In this document: positions 31,621-44,089 of the stretch, in pieces
Numbering within the stretch: position 1 is the stretch's first letter
How the letters are laid out: the number at the start of each line of letters is the position of its first letter
Assembly (NCBI RefSeq): GCF_008728515.1
Contig: NC_044995.1
Coordinates: 9,931,104 to 9,995,103 of the forward strand
Direction of reading: 5' to 3'
DNA length: 64,000 bases
Source: Papio anubis
Lineage: Eukaryota; Chordata; Mammalia; Primates; Cercopithecidae
The notes under the pieces: generated by a model
The model's database searches: none
Told to the model about the DNA's origin: nothing
What the model saw: only the letters and a program-made list of their open reading frames with translations
Made by a program: the position numbers and the translations under genes

Positions 31621-31959
31621 CTTTTAAAGCACAACCATGAGTATCTCCACCTGCTCAGTGATGTGCACTCCACCAAGCCTGCATCCAGGCTCCGATGCCC
31701 CTGCCCAGCTAGCTCACCGACTGACCTCCGTGCCCACGGTGACCCCAGTGCCCTGGGGAGGCCGTGCCCCACACCACCTCGCCAGTGCTCCTGGGGCTGC
31801 CACTTCAGGTGTTTCCTGCACAGCCCGTGGCTGCCTGAGGCACAGTGCTGGATGGATGTCCAGAAGGCCCTGCAGGTCTGGGTGGATGGGGGCATCCCGG
31901 GCACTCCAGGCAATGATGTCAATGGTATCGGCCGGGGCGCTCTGGCACCTGCACTGTGC

Positions 31960-32085
31960 TGACTGCTCTAAACAGGACTTCACAGCCATTACCTCCACCA
32001 ACTCTCACAACCACCCTCCAGGGAATGGCCTCATTTTACAGGAGAGGAAACTGAGGCACACCAAAGTAAACGCCCATGCCCTGAT
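31960..32085 (+). mobile_element. MIR fragment
   Basis: 'acagccattacctccaccaa', 'cctcattttacaggagagga' and 'aactgaggcacaccaaagt' are the MIR core pattern. Confidence 0.75.
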
Positions 32086-33840
32086 CTAGGGGTTGGTGGG
32101 CAGTGAAGCCGGCACTCTCAGCCTTTAGAAGTTGAATTCTCAGGGTGCAGAGCCCCAGCACAGGGCCTGTGTAGTGGACACTTATGGGATGAATGAGCGA
32201 GTTCCGGCTGGGCCGGCTCCAGCACTCGCTCTGCCTGAGGGACTAGCCCTGGCCACAGTGACCCCGACTCTCATCTCAGGGAGGAACCTGTCATTTCCAG
32301 GCCCACCCTGGAGGGACCTGTCTGGATGGTAAGCTCCCTGTCCGCCTTGTCCCAGCTCCTAGTGCTTACTCAACAGACACCCCTGGATTCAGGGTGGAGG
32401 GCTGTGGTCCTCAGGTCCCTCCCAGACCAGCTGTGACAGCACAGCTCGGCCAGAGACCTGAGTTCTCCTCCAACCAGGCACCACCAGAAATCTAGGGACT
32501 TCTCAGGCCTCCCACCCCGACCCAGGGACCACTGACCTCCCCAAACATAACCATTCCACCCCTTCTGCCTGCATGACCACCAGGTGACAGCAGGCCCCCC
32601 CCACTCGACCGGAGGTGCCCCCTGCTCATCCCCCTCCCCACAGCCATGCAGAGCTTGCTGACGGGAAAATCAGACTCGCCCTCTCGTCAGGTCAGCGCCT
32701 GGGACTCTCAATGGCCTCCCACTTCCTACTCGCCCTGGCCACGCTGGCCTTCTGTTTCCAGAACACACTAAGCTTGGGTCTACCTCAGCGACTCTGTCTT
32801 CTTTTTGTCTCATTTCTTCTCATCTTCGGATCTCTTACCAAGCATTCACCTCACAGAAGGGCCTTCCCTGGCCTGCCTGGCTCAAGCAGCGAGCCCCGCC
32901 TTTGTCACCACTGTCTCCGTCTCCCCGAGCTGTGCACTCTGACCTGCCGCCCGGAAGCATCTCTATGACACAGCAATGAAGCGCTGGAGGTGCACACTCG
33001 TGGCTCTACAAGGCTTCCTCTAGAACCTTCCTCCTAGGTTACCATGGGCACCTGAGGGCGGCACCTAGCACGGAACCTGGCCCTGGCAATAAATGCTCAG
33101 AAATATTAGCTGAAAAGCAAACCTCATTTTCACAAGGCCCTAGCTCCTCCCAGGCAAGGAGGCTGCCGTACCTCTCAGGGCGTGGACAAAGTGAAATCAC
33201 TCCCACCCTGGCCCCTCCCAGCCACTCCTACAGGGTGCCTGAATCAGGAGGTGGGGGAAAGTGCAAGACCGCCCTGGGCAGGCTGGGGAGGCTGGGGCTG
33301 GCCCTCAGGGCCGACCCAGGCAGGCAATGGGTGTGTATTTTCCCGTGACGAAGGCACCACCACCTCACAAGGAAATATAACTATGTCCTTTCCTTGCTCT
33401 GAGAACCTCTGTGTGCACAGCGGTAACTCCTCACCGCCACTTCTGCCCAGATGCTAGACCTCCTCGAGGGACCATCCCCTACTTCCCATCCCACTTGACA
33501 AGGAATGCGACGGGCCGACCACCGAGTGTCCATGTCACAGAGGAGAAAACTCAGGCTCAGCAAAGGTGACTCACCAGCGTGCTGACGGCAGCGGGGGCAT
33601 GGATTTCCTGATCTGGGTGTACCTGGGACCAGAATAATCTCAAGGGGCAACCGCCACATTCATCATGACTCTGCCAATTTCCGGCCTAAGGCTGTGGCGA
33701 GCGAAGCACCGAGACGTGGCAAGCACACACACAGAGGCTCTTTCTCCGTGGGAGACCAGGCGGGCCGAAAGGCTGACCGCGCCGTGCCAGCAAAGCCAGT
33801 CCCAAGGAACCACACGCCACAGACTTCCACCTATGTGAAG
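32086..33840. other. PPP6R1 intron 1, with old L2-like DNA
   Basis: Around 32690-32990 the words 'cctcacagaagggccttccc' and 'tgtctccgtctccccgagct' suggest an antisense L2. A second possible L2/MIR piece lies around 33040-33110. Nothing else is assigned. Confidence 0.45.
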
Positions 33841-34020
33841 CGTCCAGAACAGGCAAATCCATAGAGACAGAAGGCAGATTATAGGCTTTCAGGAGCTGGA
33901 GCGGATTGGGGGAAGTTCCTGAAAGGAAAGGGTGATTTAAAGAGTTCCAAAATCAATCATGGTGATGTTTCCACAATGTTGTGAATATACTAAGAACCAC
34001 TGAATTGTATACTTTATTTA
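33841..34020 (+). mobile_element. L1 3' end fragment
   Basis: 'gtccagaacaggcaaatcca', 'tagagacagaaggcagatta' and 'caatgttgtgaatatactaa' are L1M-type 3' UTR words. They resume after the Alus at 34490-34545 ('gatgaactgtatggaatacc'). Confidence 0.8.
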
Positions 34021-34023
34021 TTA

Positions 34024-34490
34024 TTGTTTTTCTTGAGACAGAGTCTCGCTCTGTTGCCCAGGATAGAGTGCAATGGCGCCATCTGGGCTCACTGTAACCT
34101 CCAGTTCCCGGGTTCAAGCAATTCTCCTGCCTCAGCCTCCCGAGTAGTGGGGACTACAAGTGCGCAACACGGTGCTTGGCTAATTTTTTTTTGGGGACAG
34201 AGTCTCGCGCTGTCACCAAGGCTGGAGTGTAGTGGCGCAATCTCGGCTCACTGCAACCTCCGCTTCCCGGGTTCAAGCAATTCTCCTGCCTCAGCCTCCT
34301 GAGTACCTGGGATTACAGGTATGCGCCACCACGCACAGCTAATTTTTTTTTTGTACTTTTTTTTTTTTTTAGTAAAGATGGGGTTTCACCATGTTGGCCA
34401 GGCTGGTCTTGAATGCCTGACCTCAAGTGATCCGCCTGCCTCGGCCTCCCAAAGTGCTAGGCTTATAGGCGTGAGCCACCACTCCTGGCT
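34024..34490 (-). mobile_element. Partial Alu plus full Alu, antisense
   Basis: Copies at about 34030-34185 (left arm only) and 34186-34490. They split the L1 3' end. Confidence 0.88.
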
Positions 34491-34559
34491 GTGCACTCTA
34501 AATGGATGAACTGTATGGAATACCTCAATAAAAACTGTTGCAAAAAAAAAAAAAAAACA

Positions 34560-37500
34560 ACTGCCTCAGGCCATCGGCCATGGCAGGGCCAGAGTCCGGG
34601 CCAGGCTCAGGCCTTGTACTATGCCCCAGCGTCCACAGAGCTGACGAGATGCCGGCCAGCCTGGCAGAGCTGAAGCTGCCAAGGCTCCGCCCTGGGGCAC
34701 TCACCCAGGTTACCCCTTCCCCATCCCTCACCACCAACAGCCCTAAGCTAGGTGAGCCCCTCCACCATGGGGGCAGGATAGGAGCAGCACCAAGCCCACA
34801 TCTGTAGAAAATCCATGGACCCGCACTTGCAGACACTTGTCTCAGCTCCACAGCAAGACCAAGTGAAGAATTCTTATTATTCCGACAGTTTCATGTTGAA
34901 AAGGGGCCCAGAGTGGCAGAGCCACATGGCTAGCAAGGGGCTTCCAGTATGCCCTAGTCTCTAAACAAGAGGCAGAAATTCTCATACTGAGGCCCACCGT
35001 TCACTTCTAAGATACCTGATTAAAGGGCACAGGCCATAGCCCTCGGCCCCCAAACCCCCTACCCCTGCTACAGACTAACCCTCTGCTTCGGGGATGGTTA
35101 AGCATCAGGCTTCCCCTCCAAACCCAGCTCCCCAGAGAACTGGGGCAGGGGCTGCCAGAACGAGACAGGAGGGTGCTTGCTGGTGCGTGGCATCCAAGAA
35201 CCTTGGCCCCGAGAACCCAGACAGTCCCTTGAACTCTCCCCCTCAAGTGGCTCCTCTGAAAACCAGAGTAGACTGAAAGGCTCAAACGCAATCGGGTGGT
35301 CGACACTACAAACTTCAATTCTCAGGCTCTAAACAGAATGAAGATGCAAATACGGAAGAACAGAAAAAAAGAGAAAAAAAAAAACTTTCTTCCACCACAA
35401 ACTCTGAATGCACTATGGCCTGAAGCCCTCTCAGTCCCCTCTCCCAACTTAATGAAGCCTGCTAGAACCCCTGGGAATGGGGCAGGAGAGGTGGGTTTCA
35501 CGCTCACTCTCTAACTAGGTGAACCTGGGCAGACACTGGACTTCTCTGAGTCTCATTTCCTCATCCGTGAAAACGAGACACAGCCCACCAGGGCGGGCTG
35601 CTGTGGAAAGGCACAGAGCTAAAGCAGGTGGCCCTGACACAGCAGGAGCTTGGCAGGTGCAAGTCCCTTTCGGTCCAACCCTGAGGCCACGTCCAGACGC
35701 TTCCTGGCAGGACAGGTAGGAACCGTCACTACCCCAAAGGTGATGGTGCTAAACACAGAGGAGCAGGAGACAGACTCTACCCATTTGCCTAAGTGACTCA
35801 AGCACTTTTTCTCAGACCATTCGGATACTACTGCAGGCACTGTGCACCCCGCCACCCCCATTCTTTGCAACTTTTAGCAACTTCAAGAAAGCGGAAGTGA
35901 CTACCACTAGTTTTTAGCTACCGTTTGAAAACCAAGAGTCTGGCTGCAAACGGAAGAAGGGGAAATTGTAAATGAGAAAGGAAGCCATTAAAAACGAAAA
36001 CTACCTCTGCCGTTCTCCCTCCACCAGCTCTGCACTATTGCCTCTGGTTTCTTATTTTGCTGTGGTGTTCTAGGGCCTTCAACACCAGCCACCCCTCAAG
36101 GGCCTAACAGCCCCTTCCTTCCCCTGCTTGGACAGGCACTAACGGCGGCTCCCACAAAGCCATCCCCACTGCTGCAGGCATCCGTCCAAACACAGCTCTG
36201 CCGCCAGGGGACTGACGGGCCCACGCTTCATCTGTCACCCCTCCTCAACCCGCGCTGACCCATGAGCACCCAGAAATGGAGGCCAGGGCACAAAGGCCCC
36301 GGGGGCCTCCAGAGACAGCCGCCTGAGCTGCCCCCATGCTCAGCGGAAGCTCCAACGCCTGGCCCCCTGGCCAGTACCCCAGGAAGAGAAAGAGCCTGCT
36401 ACCAGCAGCAGATTGGCCAGCACCCAGCTCCTTAAAGGGCCCAGAGTCCCAAGGACAGCAAGACCATCTCCCTCTAATATCTCCCAAGCCTCCGTCAGCT
36501 CTCAGCCAAATCTGAAAGGGGTTTGGGAACACCCAATTCCAGGGACGCAGCGACAGTAATGGCCACCCCACCATCTCTGAGCAGGACCTACGGGGTGTGC
36601 CAGCTGCAGAACCCAGCACCACCCACTCAGCAAGCAGGAATCAGGGACACCAATTTGGTAGAAGGGGACCTGTCCAAGACCCAACAAGATGATGAGCGAG
36701 GGCTTTCCTGTGGCTTGGGAAAGCCTTGGGGAGGGTCCCCACTTAAAGAGGACCCTCAGTGGCTCCCCCTCTGGCCCCAGAAGCACACCCTGCCAAGGGA
36801 GCTGGTAGCCCTGGTCCAACCCCAGGGAATGGAATAACTGGGAAACAGAAGAGTCTAGAAACACTGGCCGAGGACTGGGACGGGGACTTGAACGCCCACA
36901 TTCAGATCGTCTCCTGAACTAGCCACAGGTTTAAAGGAAAAAAAGGAAAAGATCAACAAACAGATTTTGAAATAGCTCTTTGGAAAAACAGAATGGGGCA
37001 GAGTTAGCGTTACACTGGGATCCGAAGTCAGAAAAGCGTGCATTCCCATTTTACCTCCCCAAACTGAAATCTCTGTGGCCCAGACCAAGGGTCTCACCCA
37101 CAGAGCCCCAGTTTCCTTATCCGGGAAATACCTCACAGATGGGGCTACTGTAAGGCAGCACCCTGTGGAGAAAGACCCACAAAACTGGCGTGCAAAGGAA
37201 AAACCACGGTTTGGCATGGAAAGGCGGGTGAGCCCCACCAAGCCGGGTGCCGAGTGATTCCTACTCTGGGAAGGCCCCTCACTCTCACCAAAGCTCCCAG
37301 GCCTCTCTCACCTCATCTCTTGCTATCTCCCGCGTGGGTGCCACACCTGACTGCCCTCGGCCCAGACTGGGCTACTCCCTCCTCCTTCCCTGAGCTCTTC
37401 GAGCCTGACTAGCTCCTCCTGGGTCCTTCAGGCCCCCACACAGACACCACTTCCTCCAGGGAGCCTCCCCACTGCATCTGTGTCAGGGGCCTGCTCCACA

Positions 37501-37570
37501 CTGCTTCCACAGCATCCCACAGTCACCCTAGGACAGCACGTGAGCCTCGGCTCTGTGACAGGAGGTACCT
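34560..37570. other. PPP6R1 intron 1, largely unassigned
   Basis: MIR-like wording occurs at 35515-35610 ('cctgggcagacactggactt', 'ctcatttcctcatccgtgaa'). L2-like wording occurs around 37330-37560 ('cacttcctccagggagcctc'). I see no exon and no conserved open frame. Confidence 0.4.
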
Positions 37571-37924
37571 GTTCAGTCATCTGCCTCCCCCTGAAACATG
37601 CTGCCTTCCCAGGATCTAGCGTAAGGCCAGACCCAACTAAAGCTACTTGTTGAATTAATGAAAACTGAAGCCGGAGGAAGGCGTTCTGTTAAGATCACTG
37701 GGCCACACATCCCAGAAAAAAAAAATGGGGAGGGGCACCAGACAAGCAGGTTCTCCTCAAACGGAAAGAAACAGTAGATTAACCAACAAAAGTAACGGCC
37801 ACAAAGATGGTGGCAACTCGCAATACACAACTCACCAACACACAGCTCAGGAGTCACAACAGAGCAAATGAGCCACAACGACACACAGCACCCCAGCAGT
37901 GGAGCAAAGCTCTCCTCCTCTGCG

Positions 37925-38106
37925 CTGCCCACATTTGGGCTGGACAGTTCTTTTTGGTGCTGGGACTGCCCGTGCATTGGAGGACACTTAGCAACATCCC
38001 TGGCCTCCACCTCCACTCACCAGATACTGGCAGCACTCCCCGCAGTTGGAACAACCAAAAACATCTCCAGATATCGCCAACTGTCCCCAGCTGAGAACCA
38101 CTGCAA
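37925..38106 (+). mobile_element. MER5A-type DNA transposon fragment
   Basis: 'ctgcccgtgcattggaggac', 'acttagcaacatccctggcc', 'aaaaacatctccagatatcg' and the terminal 'agctgagaaccactgcaaca' match the hAT-Charlie non-autonomous element MER5A. Confidence 0.85.
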
Positions 38107-38140
38107 CAGACACTCCCAAATCAAATAACAATCGAAAGAA

Positions 38141-38480
38141 CGGCCAGATATGGTGTCCCACACCTATAATCCCAGCTCTCTGGGAGGCTAGGCAGGAGGA
38201 CTGCTTGAGCTCACGAGTTTGAAATCAGCCTGGGCACCATGGCAGGGCACCAGAGCAAGACCCAGTCTTCACAAAAAATACAAACATTAGCCGGGCGTGT
38301 ACAAAAAAATACAAAAATTGAGCAAGCATTGCAGCACGTGCCTGTAGTCCCAGCTACTCAGGAGGCTGAGGTGGGAAGATCACTTGAGTCCAGCAGTTCA
38401 AGGCTGCAGTGAGCAATGATTAGATGACCACTGCACTCCAGGCTGGGCAAAGGAGCAAAACTCAGTCTCAAAATCATCAC
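38141..38480 (+). mobile_element. Alu element, diverged
   Basis: Sense copy starting 'ggccagatatggtgtcccac', with an internal partial repeat of 'acaaaaaatacaaacattag' near 38270-38320. Confidence 0.82.
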
Positions 38481-38499
38481 CGTCATCCAAAGAGCTACT

Positions 38500-38640
38500 G
38501 ATTGCAGAGCACAATGTACCTTGCATTCTACAAACCTTGCACTTAATCCCTAGAACTACCCTCTGAGGAGAGCAGTCTGCTATCCCCACTTACAGATGAA
38601 GAACAACTTGTCCAAGGTCTCACCACTTGGAAAAGCAGAA
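38500..38640 (+). mobile_element. MIR fragment
   Basis: 'ttgcacttaatccctagaac', 'tatccccacttacagatgaa' and 'cttgtccaaggtctcacc' fit MIR. Confidence 0.65.
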
Positions 38641-39640
38641 GCCAGACTCGGCCTAGGTCTGTCTGACAAAAGGTCCTCTAACAATTAGCTGGACTGCCTT
38701 CTCATGATCCCAATCCCAGAACTAGAGTTAGGTGGTCTCATGTAACTTATGCAAAATGATACATGTTGGGCAAAACTTTAAAAAAAAAAAAAAAAAGCAT
38801 AACATTTTAAACAGCACAAGCAGCTCCAACAGCCCTTCCACCACTAGTAAGCACACGTGGCCGGGTGCCGTGAGCATTTCCACGTGTGTTGTGCATGGAT
38901 GTAAACCAAGTCCTCATCGCGGGTTACTCAGGCAATCTCCAGTCCTTGCTGCATTTGCAGGGCACGGTGATGGTTAGATCCTCGCCCTGGGGTTGGATGA
39001 AATCCCACTGCAGTTTCTCTACAACTGTGAACCCAGTACCGCGCCTGACAGTCTACGCAGCTGCCTTTACTGAAACATCTTGCTTTTCAGGCGGATGTTT
39101 ATGGTCATGTCTGTGTGTACAAAGAGTGAGCAAGAAAGACCCCAACCAGAGGTCCCATTCAAGGCCTGGACAAGCAGCCCAGGCCGAGCTACTCTGCCCC
39201 TCACCCTCCCAACACATCTCCACTCAGGCCTCCGACCTTCCTTCCTTGACATATCTGCACGTGCTGCTCCTTCCCCCCCGGAAGGCCCTTCTTCCCACTC
39301 TCCATCTGTCACCTCCTACTCATCCTTCCTAGACAGAAAAAGCCATCCAGCCAGCCAGTCTCACCAGTGCCTTGCGCTCTGTGGCCCCCTGCAGCTCCCT
39401 AAGTCACCTCCATCACAACACACAGGAATTGTGACTGTCCGGTTCTGCCTTTGTCCCCCCCCCCTCCAGGGACCGGCCCCACCTCCAGGGCAGGGCCTAG
39501 GACTGATGACCCCTCCTCGGAGCCCAGCGCCAGGCGCCCTGCCTGCCCTCAGCAGGCTTCATCTCACTGAAGCAGGCCGGAGTGGTGGCTGCTCCAGAGA
39601 AGCCCCGCTCCCAGGTCCCTCGCACAAGAAACCGGAGGCG
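38641..39640. other. PPP6R1 intron 1, distal part
   Basis: An L2-like antisense piece lies at about 39225-39360 ('acgtgctgctccttcccccc'). The remainder is unassigned. Confidence 0.4.
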
Positions 39641-39649
39641 GGAGAGGGT

Positions 39650-41150
39650 CGGTCAAGGTGAAGACAAGCCCCGCTCCCCCAGTCCTGAGCTCCGGGGTGA
39701 CAGGCAACGGATCTAAGGAGGCTGCGCCGCGGAAGAGGCGGTGGGGCAGAGATTGGGGCAAGAGAGATGGGTGTAAGCGGGCAAAGTCCAGGGTAACCAG
39801 GGGGAAAGACTCCTGGGGAGCCGGGGGGCCGGCCAGAGAGGCAAGAGAGCGGAGCTGAGGCTCAGGGACTGGGGAGCGCAGCTGCAAAGAGAGCGGGTGG
39901 GAAAAGCCCGAGGGCAAGAAACTGAGACGTGGGTGGCGGGGGAGCTGAGGAGAGATTAAGAGACTGGAGAGGGTCGAGGGAGAAGAAACGGGGGCCCGTG
40001 GAGAGGGAACCCGAAGGAAGGAGGATCCCAAGCAGAAAAGACCGGCGGGGGTCCGGAGAGGGGAAGACGTGGGGGCCTGGTCCTGGAAAGGCAGGGTCGG
40101 GCGACACGGGCCGCTCACCTGCGAGGGGGGGCGGCGGCTCCTCGCACTCGGGGCTCATCGGGGCGCCCCCCCCGCCCCGCCGCCGGCGGCTCCGGCCCCT
40201 GCTGCGGGGCCCGGTAAGTAGGGGCGGGGGCGGCGTCGGGGACTTGCGCAGGCGCCGGGGCTCGCGGGGTCCGCGCAGGCGCCCGCGGGTCGTGGGGTCC
40301 TCGCGCGCCGGGTCCTGCAGAGTTGAGGGGGTCAGAGCCGGGTGGGGTTGCCGGCGGGCTGGGGGTGTCACGAGTCCGCGTAGGCGCCTCCGGGGTCCGC
40401 AGGCGAGGTGGGCGCGCCGACCAAGGCGGGTTGCGGGCGAGCCCGGTCGCGAGGCCCGCGCAGGCGCCTCAGCCGGGAAGACGGGGGAAGTTGCCTCGGT
40501 TTCCACAGTCCAACCCAGCGCCCCGCGGGAGGGGAAGACGTCCTCCTCCGCGGTCCAAACGGGCCGCAGAGCCGAGCAGCGACCGACGGAAGCCGAGGCC
40601 TACTTCCTTAACCGCCCCTTCCCCAAAGCCGCTCAGTCTCCGGGCTCTGCGGCCCGCCTCAGGGCCTCCGACGCCCGGCTCCCTCCGCCACTATCCCACA
40701 ATCCCCCTAGCGCAGGACGACGCAGGAGGCCCCGCCCTCCCGCGGCGGTCTCGGTGCGCAGGTGCGGGAGGGGCCGCACGCCTGGGCGGTGCAGTGCGCG
40801 TGCGCCCGCGTGCTTCAGACCCCGCCCACTCCTGAACCCCGCCGCCGTAGACGCGCTTGCGCCGGTTGGTGCCAACGGTCTGGCCCGGAATAAACCCAGA
40901 CAGCGCAATGAGCCGGAGCTGCGCACCGGCTCCGTTCCAAGTCCCCGTGAATATTCCGCCCCAGGATTTCCCTTCCCACTCGCTCCGTTTGGGAATCCGT
41001 TCGCTCTTCTGTCTCCTCTAATCATAGTCCGGCTTTGGCTCCAGGGTCGGGCTCTTGTGAGATCCAGACCTGGTTTCACTCCAGCCGAGGCCAGGCGCCT
41101 TAGTCCCGCCCGGCTCTCGTGCTAAGCGGCCTGCGAGCCTCAGGAACCCT
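39650..41150. promoter_or_regulatory. PPP6R1: CpG-island promoter of PPP6R1
   Basis: About 1.5 kb of CpG-dense DNA with GGGCGG boxes and no TATA. NRF1-like sites GCGC(A/G)(G/T)GCGC-type occur at 40246-40255, 40273-40282, 40378-40387 and 40458-40467, and 'gcgcgtgcgc' at 40797-40806. The position, about 11 kb upstream of the start-codon exon, gives a gene length close to the human one (about 29 kb). The long plus-strand frame across it (39929-41125) is a composition effect. Confidence 0.85.
40119..40330 (-). other. PPP6R1: Probable PPP6R1 non-coding exon 1
   Basis: A strong minus-strand donor, CTCGCAG/gtgagcgg, ends an exon at 40119 inside the CpG island. The next acceptor is 'gcctgtag' before 28871. 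The start of transcription cannot be seen, so the left-hand (5') limit is a guess. The exon holds an upstream ATG at 40158-40156. Confidence 0.55.
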
Positions 41151-41403
41151 CAGTCCTTTCCATTTGCTGGCGATAGTCCCGGCCGGGTCGCTAGTGTTGC
41201 CAGTTCCGCCCAAAGCCGCCTCTAATAGCATCAACTGGAAGAGACCTCCTAGACCTTGTGTCTAGATTGATGAAGGCCCCATCTGGCTTTGAGCCTCAGT
41301 TTCCCCAACTTTAATAGCCCCCCCTCCCTGCCCATGTTAGAGGCCCACTGTAAAAATCGTGTGGGCGCGAGGAACTTTTTTTTTTTTTTTAAAGACTGCA
41401 AAT
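41151..41403. other. Intergenic DNA upstream of PPP6R1
   Basis: Single-copy flank between the CpG island and an Alu cluster, with no features recognised. Confidence 0.4.
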
Positions 41404-42305
41404 TGGCCAGGCGCGGTGGCTCACGCCTGTAATCACAACACTTTGGAAGGCCCAAGGCAGAAGGATGGCATGAGCCCAGGAATTCGAGACCACCCTGGGC
41501 AGCCTAGGGAGGCCCCCGTCTCTACAAAAGAAAATTTACAAAATTAGTTGGGCATGGTGGCCCGCGCCTGTAGCCTCAGCTATTCGGGAGGCTAAGGCAG
41601 GGGAATCGCTTGAGCCCAGGCTGCAGTGAGCTGGATTGCACTAGTGCACTCCGGCCTAGGAGACAGAGCGAGAACCTGTCTCAAAAACAAACAAAGGGTC
41701 TGGCGCGGTGGCTCAGGCGTGTACCTGAGCTCAGGAGTTCCAGACTCCACGCCTGTAATCTCAGCACTTTGGGAGGCCGAGGAGGGCGGATTGCGTGAGC
41801 TCAGGAGTTCGAGACCAGCCTGGGCAACACGGTGAAACCCCGTTTCTACTAAAATACACAAAAAAAGCCGGACGTGGCGGTGTGCGCCTGTAATGCCAGC
41901 TACTCGGGAGGCTGAGGCAGGAGAATTGCTTGAATCTGGGAGGCAGATGTTGCAGTAAAAAAAAAAAGGCCAGGCGCGGTGGCTCACGCCTGTAATCTCA
42001 GCACTTTGGGAGGCCGAGGCAGGCGGATCACAAGGTCAGGAGATGGAGACCATCCTAGCTAACACAGTGAAACCCCGTCTCCACTAAAAAATACAAGACA
42101 ATTAGCCGGGCGTGGTGGCAGGCGCCTGTAGTCCCAGCTACTCGGGAGGCTGAGGCAGGAGAATGGTGTGAACCTGGCAGGAGAATGGCGTGAACCTGGG
42201 AGGCAGAGCTTGCAGTGAGCCGAGATCGCGCCGTCACGCCACAGCACTCCAGCCTGGGCAACAGAGCAAGACTCTGCCTCAAAAAACAACAACAACAACA
42301 ACAAA
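41404..42305 (+). mobile_element. Three sense Alu elements in tandem
   Basis: Copies at about 41404-41697, 41698-41968 (right end truncated) and 41969-42305. The last has an internal 'ctggcaggagaatggcgtga' duplication at 42157-42197 and ends in a (CAA)n tail. Confidence 0.9.
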
Positions 42306-42344
42306 AATACAATCCATTTGTCCTTCACATCTGTTACCTTTTAT

Positions 42345-42930
42345 TTTTATTTATTTATTTATTTTTTGAGACGGAGGCTGCAGTGCAGTGGTATGATCTT
42401 GGCTCATTGCAACCTCTGCCTCCCGTGTTCAAGTAATTCTCATGCCTCAGCCTCCTGAGTAGCTGGGATTACAGGTATGCACCACCACTCTTGGCTTTTT
42501 TTTTTTTTTTTTTTGAGAGACAGTCTCACTCTGTCACCCAGGCTGGAGTGCAATGGTGTGGTCTCAGCTCACTGCAACCTCTGCCTCCTGGGTTCAAGTG
42601 ATTCTCCCACCTCAGTCTCCTGAGTAGCTGGGACTACAGGTGCTCACCACCACACTCGGCTAATTTTTGTATTTTTAGTAGAGACGGGGTTTCACTATGT
42701 TGGCTGGGCTGGTCTCAAACTCCTAACCTTGTGATCCGCCTGCCTCCGCCTCCCAAAGTGCTGGGATTACAGGCATAAGCCACTGCGCCTGGCCTAATTA
42801 TTGTATTTTCAGTAGAGATGGGGTTTCTCCATGTTGGCCGGGATGGTCTCGAACTCCTGACCTCACGTGACCCGCCTGCCTCGGCCTCTCAAAGTGCTGG
42901 GATTACAGGCATGAACCGCCGTCCCCAGCC
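42345..42930 (-). mobile_element. Alu inserted within an Alu, antisense
   Basis: Outer copy pieces at about 42363-42497 and 42795-42930 flank an inner full copy (42498-42794). The outer element stops at 'ccaccactcttggct' and resumes with 'taattattgtattttcagta', as expected for a nested insertion. Confidence 0.85.
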
Positions 42931-43290
42931 GTAATTGCTTCAACCTTTGTCACTTTCACCAGCATTCACTAATGAACACGTCAGCAGTTTGGTTTTTCAG
43001 CCATGTCTCTTCCGGTCTCTGCTATTTCTAGAGTTTTTGTTGAACACAGTGTTGTTCGGTCCCTGTGTTACCTATTGTTGCATGACAGTCTCAGTAGCGT
43101 GTGTCATGTGCACAGTTCGGAGCTGCAGGTATGAAGGTTGGTAAGACTGGTTCTGCTCCCCATCTTTCATGCACCATCTCATAATAAAAGGCAGGTACAC
43201 ATCAATGAAGCCCAACTGTGTTAGCATATTTCAAGTCTCCAGTGGCCTCCCATCTGCTACTGTCCGTTGATCAAACAAAGTCACATAATC
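42931..43290. other. Intergenic DNA, unassigned
   Basis: The words 'cctattgttgcatgacagtc' resemble L1/L2-type debris, but I cannot assign a family. Confidence 0.35.
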
Positions 43291-43595
43291 CGGCCAGGCT
43301 CGGTGGCTCACGCCTGCAATTGCAGCACTTTGGGAGGTCGAGGTGGGTGGATCATGAGGTCAGGAGTTTAAGACCAGCCTGGCCAACATGGTGAAACCCC
43401 GTCTCCACTAAAAATACAAAAATTAGCCTGGCGCGGAGGCAGGCGCCTGTAGTCCTAGCTACTCAGGAGGCTGAGGCAGGAGAATTGCTTGAACCCGGGA
43501 GGCGGAGGTTGCAGCAAGCCGAGATCGTGCCACTGCACTCCAGCCTGAGTGACAGAGCGAGACACCATCTCGAGAGGAAAAAAAAAAAAAAAAAG
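43291..43595 (+). mobile_element. Alu element
   Basis: Sense copy from 'ggccaggctcggtggctcac' to an A-run at 43576-43594. Confidence 0.92.
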
Positions 43596-44089
43596 AGCAA
43601 ATTCACCCCTTCTTTGCCTTCTTTGTTCTATTGAGATCCTCAATGGATTGGATAATGCCAGTTCACATTGGTGAGGGAAGATCTTTATTCAGTCCGCTGA
43701 TTCAAATGCTAGTCTCTTCCAGAAATACCCTCATAAACACACCCATAATGTTTTACCAGCTATCTGGACATTCCTTAGCCCAGTCAACACCTGAAATGAA
43801 CCATCACAGAGAGGCATTTCCTTTTCCTTTTTTTCTATAGGGATGTTTTGTCTTTTACCAGCATTTGGCTTCCTTGTTTTTCTCCACAATGTGATGGCAT
43901 CATTGCCACATTGTTTTAACACAGAGGTCAGGAACTGAGGGATAGGGATATGGCTATTGTCCCTACCCTTCAAATGGAAGCTGGGAAGTTGTGGGGGCTT
44001 TAAGGACTGAAGTCTGGATTTCCACCCAGCAGAACTCACAGATAAACAATTGTGTTTGCATTAGAATTGGAACTTTTTATTTTCTTTTT
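43596..44089. other. Intergenic DNA, unassigned
   Basis: A moderately AT-rich stretch. Short frames on both strands carry no recognisable domain. Confidence 0.35.

Noticed and set aside
39929..41125. 398-residue plus-strand open frame across the CpG island
   Set aside because: It is Arg/Gly/Pro-rich with no domain, lies opposite the PPP6R1 first exon, and is expected by chance where stop codons are rare because of high GC.
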